Shown: positions 7,684 to 11,677 of the stretch, one piece after another
How positions within the stretch are numbered: position 1 is the stretch's first letter
Layout of the letters: the number at the start of each line of letters is the position of its first letter
Source: an uncultured Prevotellaceae bacterium
GTDB lineage: Bacteria; Bacteroidota; Bacteroidia; Bacteroidales; Bacteroidaceae
NCBI GenBank assembly: GCA_946413885.1
Contig: CAMKMK010000057.1
Location: 1-11,677 of the forward strand
DNA: 11,677 nucleotides
Direction of reading: 5' to 3'
Program-made: the position numbers and the translations under genes
The notes under the pieces: model-generated
What the model saw: only the letters and a program-made list of their open reading frames with translations
The model's database searches: none
Told to the model about the DNA's origin: nothing

Positions 7684-9564
7684 TTATTTGTCCGTCAACA
7701 TGCCTATCACGCCGTCTGAACTGGTGAAGAGGATGCGATGCTTGCCAATGGGCACCACTGTGCTGATCAGCGAGTTTCCTATCTTGTGGCGCCACAGCAG
7801 CTGTCCCTGTTTGGCTTCCAGGGCGAAGATCATGCCTTCTTTTGTGCTTCCGTAAACAACACCGTCCTGTTCAACTGGCATGCTGGGAGCGTGCTCATAG
7901 CCAAATCCTACGGCTGTCGCCCACAGCTCGATGGGTTTCGAGCCTTCCGTCAGGTAGCACACGATGCTGTCGTTCATCGTTTTGCTGTAGACGCGTTTCT
8001 TGTCCTTCGAGAGTCCAATGGTTTCCCTCACCATCGACTGTTTCGTGCGCCACACCGTCTTTCCCGTCTGCGCATCGATGGCAGACATGGCGCGGTCAGG
8101 GTCTGTCACGAAGACCTTCCCTGCTGCCTCCACAGGCCAAACGGCTGCAGGGCTGTAGTGGGTGCTTCCCTTCTCCACTTTCCATTTCCATTGGAGCGTG
8201 CCGTCCTGGGTGTTCGCGCTGTAGAGATGGTTGTCCCATGCTCCAAAGACCACGTGCTGTTTCGTCACGAGCGGCTTCGTTTCGATGTAACCTTCCACTC
8301 CGTCCAGTGTCCACACCACCTGTCCTGTCTTCAGGGCTATGCAGCGCATCTTGTGGTCGCTTGCCCCCACGTAGCATCTGCTGTCCTGGATGGTTACTGC
8401 TCCCAGCACAGGCGCCTCGCATTCCACCTTCCACAGCAGTTTGCCTGTCTTGGCAGAGAGGCCGTAGATGCAGTGGTCAGCAGAGCCAGTCACCACGATG
8501 CCTCCTGCTGCGGCTGGAGTGCCCACGATGCGTGCTTTCGTCCTGAACTGCCACAGTTGTTTGCCGTCCCTCACGTCGTAGGCTGTCAGGATGCCCAAGT
8601 CATCGCCCACGAAGACGCGTCCCTTGCTGTAGGCAGGACTGCTGTAGACACCCACGCCCGTTTCCAGTTTCCACGCCTCCCTCACGTTGCTGTAGACGTT
8701 GTTGTCCTCCATGCTGGGATAGTGGTTCGCTCCTGCCTTGGGGTCCAGGATATTGCCCTCCAGGTCCTTGATGGGTCCTTGCAGGCTGTAGCACGCCAGT
8801 TGGAAGGGTGCTGTCCCCTGGTTGTGGACCATCACGCGTATGCTGTCGCGCGTCACCTCATACATACCAAAGCCAGACTTCTTTTCCTCGTTCCTCAGGT
8901 TGGAGCGCATCAGTACGCCAGGAATGCCGTCGTAGGAGAGGTTCCTGAGCGCATGGTAATGTCCGCCCACACAGAGCCTCACGTTGTATTTCCTCAGCAC
9001 ATCCGTCACCTGGTACCAGTTGTCCACATCGCCGTCCATCAGAGGGTAGTGTGTCACGATGATAGCTGGGGCGTCTTTGGGCAGCTTGCCCAGTTCCTCG
9101 TCCAGCCAGCTCAGGTCCTGCGGCACGACATGTCCGTAGGCCATACGCATCAGGGGGCCAGTGTTGAATCCCAGGAAGTGCACTCCCTTGTGTTCCATCT
9201 GGAAGCGCTCGTATCCAAAGACCTCCTGCCAGGCGGTGCATCCTGAGTCGCTCCATTTCGTCTCATGGTTTCCCATCACGATGTAGTAGGGAGGCTCGAG
9301 GGTGTCGAACAGTTCCTTTGCCCGCTTGAGTGTCTCTCGATCTCCCTTCTCGCTGATGTCGCCAGTGATGAGCACGAAGTCCACGCCTTCCTCAGCATTG
9401 ATTTCCTGGATGCTGTTCCTCAGGTCCTCCTCGTGCTCCTTGTTGCCAGGACTCAGGTGGATGTCCGTCATCTGCGCAAAACGGAAGTTTTGAGCACAAA
9501 CATTCATCCCTATTCCTATGAGCATCCACAGATAAAACGTTTTTCTTATCGTTCTCTGTATCAT
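7684..9564 (-). CDS. Secreted calcineurin-like phosphoesterase fused to a PQQ-type beta-propeller
   Basis: Predicted protein of 626 aa. The ATG at 9564 is chosen over an in-frame GTG at 9600: it begins a signal peptide (MIQRTIRKTFYLWMLIGIGMNVCA, cut before QN), and the GTG would sit only about 20 bp after the promoter's -7 element. Residues 27-250 are a calcineurin-like metallophosphoesterase with all metal-site motifs: TDIH (33-36), GDIS (68-71), GNHE (98-101), THYP (171-174) and GGHYH (200-204). Residues about 297-626 form a BamB/PQQ-like beta-propeller with repeated blades such as GKLLWKVE, GQVVWTLD, GKTVWRTK and GQLLWRHK. The phosphoesterase probably hydrolyses a phosphodiester or phosphomonoester in the periplasm, while the propeller probably binds a partner or surface. 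It is the first gene after the promoter at 9622-9652. Codon third positions are GC-rich compared with the LRR gene upstream. The domain calls are secure; the substrate is unknown. Confidence 0.9.
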   Translation of the reverse strand: MIQRTIRKTFYLWMLIGIGMNVCAQNFRFAQMTDIHLSPGNKEHEEDLRNSIQEINAEEGVDFVLITGDISEKGDRETLKRAKELFDTLEPPYYIVMGNHETKWSDSGCTAWQEVFGYERFQMEHKGVHFLGFNTGPLMRMAYGHVVPQDLSWLDEELGKLPKDAPAIIVTHYPLMDGDVDNWYQVTDVLRKYNVRLCVGGHYHALRNLSYDGIPGVLMRSNLRNEEKKSGFGMYEVTRDSIRVMVHNQGTAPFQLACYSLQGPIKDLEGNILDPKAGANHYPSMEDNNVYSNVREAWKLETGVGVYSSPAYSKGRVFVGDDLGILTAYDVRDGKQLWQFRTKARIVGTPAAAGGIVVTGSADHCIYGLSAKTGKLLWKVECEAPVLGAVTIQDSRCYVGASDHKMRCIALKTGQVVWTLDGVEGYIETKPLVTKQHVVFGAWDNHLYSANTQDGTLQWKWKVEKGSTHYSPAAVWPVEAAGKVFVTDPDRAMSAIDAQTGKTVWRTKQSMVRETIGLSKDKKRVYSKTMNDSIVCYLTEGSKPIELWATAVGFGYEHAPSMPVEQDGVVYGSTKEGMIFALEAKQGQLLWRHKIGNSLISTVVPIGKHRILFTSSDGVIGMLTDK

Positions 9565-9621
9565 TTCTTTGCAAAATGTTAATTGACTGGAAGTATTCAC
9601 TTTCGCTTGTTTTTTACGCTA

Positions 9622-9652
9622 CAAATATACATTTTTTTGTGGAAACAGCAAA
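9622..9652 (-). promoter_or_regulatory. Bacteroidetes-type promoter of the phosphoesterase-propeller run
   Basis: Read on the minus strand, TTTG at 9649-9652 is followed by 19 bp and then TATATTTG at 9622-9629. This is an exact match to the Bacteroides -33 TTTG and -7 TAnnTTTG consensus at the standard spacing. Transcription should begin a few bases below 9622, giving a leader of about 50 nt before the ATG at 9564. The match is seen directly; promoter activity is inferred. Confidence 0.82.
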
Positions 9653-9783
9653 GGGGGAATAAGGAAAAACTACAATAAAATGAGAAAATGGCGACGAGGT
9701 TCACGTTGTGGTTACAGAATTATGGGGAGATAAATTTCTCTCTCCAGAAAGACAATAGATTTCCTCGCAAAATGTTGGTTGCG
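9653..9783. other. Non-coding gap after the LRR gene
   Basis: This 131-bp AT-rich stretch follows the LRR stop codon and precedes the promoter at 9622-9652. The only structure I see is a short dyad, GGAGA/TCTCC around 9734-9753, without a T-tract on the minus strand. It is too weak to call a terminator, so read-through from the LRR gene cannot be excluded. Confidence 0.45.
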
Positions 9784-11388
9784 CTACTTCGATGCGACGC
9801 CACTCTGCATTTGAGAATACGGACAATCTCGGAAAGCATCAATCTCGATTTCCTCTATGGTTGAGGGTAAATGAACATTCTTTAGGTTGGAACAACCATC
9901 GAATGTGTGATACCCTATTACCTTCATGCCTTCTGGAATGTTTATTGAGACGAGGTTCTTACAGTTTCTGAAGGTGGCATATTCTGTCTTCTTCAACGGT
10001 GCCAGAATCTGAACGGTGTAGAGGTTATGGCATTCCTCAAAGACAGCCTCACCCAGCGATGTCAGCGACGAGGGAATGACCACGTTATTTATCTCGTTGC
10101 AATATGCAAAAGCGCGCCTACCGATTTCTTTCACTCCTTCAGGCAACCTAAGCAGACGATTTGGGTACCTACCGTAGAAAGCTGCTGCTCCGATTTTTTC
10201 TATCCCTTCAGGAATCTCCGAGGTCCTGCACCCCATTAAAAGTGTCTTTCCGTCCTTAGTGAGGATGATGTTGGAACCTTCGGGCGACATGTAGTTAGGA
10301 TTCTTGGGGTCAACAGATATTTCGTCAATCTCTTTACAACCGGCAAATGCCCAAGCCGAAAACTCCTCTAATGTCTTGGGAATCCTCAGTGAATGGATGT
10401 TGATATCACTGAAGCAATCTATGTCAAGCCGTTTGATGTCCTTGGTGATGACAGTTGCCTTGCAGGCTGCCACAAGCGTTGAGTCGGATTTCCGAACGAT
10501 GCCGTTGCAATGCGAACGGGAGTCGTAGGTTGGATTATCCTTATCAACGACAATTGATGAAAGCTGATGGCAGCCTTCAAACATATCTCCGTATAACCTG
10601 CTAACGTTCTTAGGGATAAAGATGGACTTTAGCGAAATACAGTCAGAAAAGGCTCCGCTGTATATCTCCTCGAGCGATTCTGGGAGAATCACCTCCTTTA
10701 GATTAGTGCAACCGCTGAAGGCTCCATCACCAATCTTTATCACGCCCTCGGGAATCACAATCCGCTCCAAAGACTGGCAACCACAGAAAGCATTTTCATC
10801 GATTTCCTCAATAAAAGTAGGAATCTTACTGGTGGAACAGCCTGCAATAAACAAGATTCTACTATCCCCTTCACAACCTGTAATAGCATTACTGCCGTCT
10901 GGCGAAATCCAACTGCCTCCAGGATTCATCAGTATCTCAGTAAGATTGTTACTTTCATAAAACATATAACTTCCCAAACTGTTCAGCGTTGACGGCAGTC
11001 TTACTGACTTCAGATTCGGCATAAGAGCGAAAGCATAGCTATTGAGTTCTTCGATACCCTCTTCCACAATTATCTTCTCCACCGTATGTAAGCCAGCAAA
11101 GGCCTCCTTACCAATGCCTACCACATTGTAAGTCTTGCCGTCGTGAATTACAGAATATGCGATCTGGAGCGGCTGCTCTGGAGCAAAACGCTCAGGCGAC
11201 TCATAACCACATATTATCACGTCAGTACTATCGTGTCTTCCCAGATAGTGACCGCACGCAGCTGGAAGAACAGAGGAGTAAACTAAACCATTCTCTGTGA
11301 AATGAACTTTCTCGTATGCCTGCACGCATAATGCCATCAGACAGAATGCCGAAAAGAGTATCCGCTTGTATGCTGGTCTAACTTTCAT
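9784..11388 (-). CDS. Secreted BspA-like leucine-rich repeat protein (LRR_5 / TpLRR type)
   Basis: Predicted protein of 534 aa. The ATG at 11388 is used because it begins a signal peptide (MKVRPAYKRILFSAFCLMALCVQA, cut before YE), has AAGGA 7 nt upstream, and because the longer in-frame start at 11421 lies upstream of the promoter's -7 element. The mature protein has roughly a dozen repeats of about 23 residues with the BspA pattern AFxGCxxLxxIxIPxxVxxIG, for example AFCGCQSLERIVIPEGV, AFSGCTNLKEVILPESL and TFDGCSNLKNVHLPSTI. Three longer inserts (about 154-197, 281-322, 359-400) interrupt the array. There is no transmembrane anchor and no recognisable type IX secretion domain at the C-terminus (…GVASK), so the final location is uncertain. 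Relatives such as Tannerella BspA act in adhesion to host or bacterial partners, but many paralogues are uncharacterised. The gene has its own promoter and is separate from the downstream run. Confidence 0.9.
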   Translation of the reverse strand: MKVRPAYKRILFSAFCLMALCVQAYEKVHFTENGLVYSSVLPAACGHYLGRHDSTDVIICGYESPERFAPEQPLQIAYSVIHDGKTYNVVGIGKEAFAGLHTVEKIIVEEGIEELNSYAFALMPNLKSVRLPSTLNSLGSYMFYESNNLTEILMNPGGSWISPDGSNAITGCEGDSRILFIAGCSTSKIPTFIEEIDENAFCGCQSLERIVIPEGVIKIGDGAFSGCTNLKEVILPESLEEIYSGAFSDCISLKSIFIPKNVSRLYGDMFEGCHQLSSIVVDKDNPTYDSRSHCNGIVRKSDSTLVAACKATVITKDIKRLDIDCFSDINIHSLRIPKTLEEFSAWAFAGCKEIDEISVDPKNPNYMSPEGSNIILTKDGKTLLMGCRTSEIPEGIEKIGAAAFYGRYPNRLLRLPEGVKEIGRRAFAYCNEINNVVIPSSLTSLGEAVFEECHNLYTVQILAPLKKTEYATFRNCKNLVSINIPEGMKVIGYHTFDGCSNLKNVHLPSTIEEIEIDAFRDCPYSQMQSGVASK

Positions 11389-11394
11389 ATTGTT

Positions 11395-11400
11395 TTCCTT
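11395..11400 (-). promoter_or_regulatory. Shine-Dalgarno-like site of the LRR gene
   Basis: The minus strand reads AAGGAA about 6-7 nt before the ATG at 11388. It supports this start. It is noteworthy because the other starts in the window have only A-rich leaders without a clear purine SD core. Confidence 0.5.
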
Positions 11401-11407
11401 TTTTCCA

Positions 11408-11439
11408 CAAAGGTAGAACATTTCGGAATATCAAACAAA
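11408..11439 (-). promoter_or_regulatory. Bacteroidetes-type promoter of the LRR gene
   Basis: On the minus strand TTTG (11436-11439), a 20-bp spacer and TACCTTTG (11408-11415) match the Bacteroides -33/-7 consensus. An overlapping TTTG at 11432-11435 gives a poorer 16-bp spacing. The -7 element ends 19 bp before the ATG at 11388, so the leader would be very short, about 12-15 nt. This position argues against any LRR start further upstream. Confidence 0.75.
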
Positions 11440-11461
11440 TTTTTGCAATCCAAAAACTGAA

Positions 11462-11498
11462 AATAAAAGAATGTTTCCCCTGCCCCCTTTCTTTTATT
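11462..11498. repeat. 10-bp perfect inverted repeat with C-rich loop
   Basis: AATAAAAGAA at 11462-11471 and TTCTTTTATT at 11489-11498 are exact inverted copies around a 17-nt loop rich in C. It sits between the tandem repeat and the LRR promoter. The stem is almost all A-T, so it is a poor intrinsic terminator; it may be a regulator site or chance. Confidence 0.4.
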
Positions 11499-11552
11499 AA
11501 ACAAGGTAAGAGGAGAAAAGCATGCAGAGAGATGTAATCGCGATTTAAAACA

Positions 11553-11628
11553 CAACACGTTGAAATGACAAAGACAACACGTCGAAATGGGAAAGACGAC
11601 ACGTTGAAATGACAAAGACAATACGTCG
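11553..11628. repeat. 22-bp tandem repeat with 44-bp higher-order period (about 3.5 units)
   Basis: Units begin at 11553, 11575, 11597 and 11619 (the last partial), with core CAACACGTTGAAATGACA. Units 1 and 3 are identical over 23 bp (11555-11577 and 11599-11621), exactly 44 bp apart, while units 2 and 4 share the variant ACGTCG in place of ACGTTG, so the array looks like a duplicated 44-bp dimer. Each unit contains a hyphenated dyad CAAC-AC-GTTG or a one-base variant of it. It lies about 110 bp upstream of the LRR promoter. Reading frames through it are low-complexity and probably not coding. Confidence 0.85.
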
Positions 11629-11641
11629 TTGTTTTCTAATG

Positions 11642-11675
11642 AAAAAAAAGAGAGCTTTCGAAGCAGATTTCTCTT
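11642..11675 (-). terminator. Possible intrinsic terminator of a gene to the right of the window
   Basis: On the minus strand an imperfect hairpin (6-bp AAGAGA/TCTCTT outer stem, 4-bp GCTT/AAGC inner stem, 3-nt loop, one 5-nt bulge) runs into eight consecutive T (positions 11649 down to 11642). This would end a leftward transcript entering from beyond 11677. The bulge makes the stem weak. Confidence 0.4.
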
Positions 11676-11677
11676 GG

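Noticed and set aside
7738..9246. 502-codon plus-strand open frame opposite the phosphoesterase-propeller gene
   Set aside because: It lies wholly antisense to a gene with clear domains on the minus strand. The protein is rich in His, Val and Arg without recognisable motifs, as expected from reading a GC-rich, codon-biased gene backwards.
9734..9753. Terminator of the LRR gene
   Set aside because: The stem is only about 5 bp and no T-tract follows it on the minus strand.
11385..11621. 78-codon and overlapping 74-codon minus-strand frames
   Set aside because: They read through the tandem repeat, the inverted repeat and the LRR promoter, giving a Cys/Phe-rich low-complexity peptide. They are best explained as frames through non-coding repeat DNA.
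11553..11628. CRISPR array
   Set aside because: The 22-bp units are contiguous, with no unique spacers between them and no cas gene nearby.

Overview
The window looks like chromosomal DNA of a Prevotella-like member of the Bacteroidales. Two non-coding stretches carry the Bacteroidetes promoter form (TTTG, 19-20 bp, TAnnTTTG), one large gene is a BspA-type leucine-rich repeat protein, and most products have Sec signal peptides. The genus is an inference; no rRNA or other marker gene is present. All six recognisable genes are on the minus strand, so transcription runs from high to low coordinates.

Layout in order of transcription. At 11389-11677 is a non-coding region with a possible terminator of an upstream gene, a 22-bp tandem repeat, an inverted repeat and a promoter. 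At 9784-11388 is a secreted BspA-like LRR protein of 534 aa. At 9565-9783 is a second non-coding gap with a very clear promoter at 9622-9652. This promoter appears to drive a co-directional run: a calcineurin-like phosphoesterase fused to a PQQ-type beta-propeller (7684-9564), a CPBP-family membrane protein (6782-7642), a DUF1343/NamZ-like exo-muramidase (5568-6761), a GH106-like alpha-L-rhamnosidase (2129-5545), and a GH57/GH38-like barrel protein cut by the left edge (1-2066). Gaps inside the run are 41, 20, 22 and 62 bp, and I saw no strong promoter in them.

Together the run suggests an envelope or periplasm-directed glycan-processing cluster: two putative plant or host glycan hydrolases, one putative peptidoglycan-recycling hydrolase, a membrane CAAX-protease-like protein and a secreted phosphoesterase. 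No SusC/SusD pair, regulator or transporter is visible, so it is not a complete polysaccharide utilisation locus within these limits. Several start codons were moved downstream of the longest reading frame because a signal peptide, the promoter position or an upstream gene boundary favours the later start.

I found no mobile element, CRISPR array, tRNA or rRNA. The least explained element is the 22/44-bp tandem repeat at the right end. No clearly new biological system is evident; the gene families are known, and the novelty, if any, is in their combination and in the repeat array.
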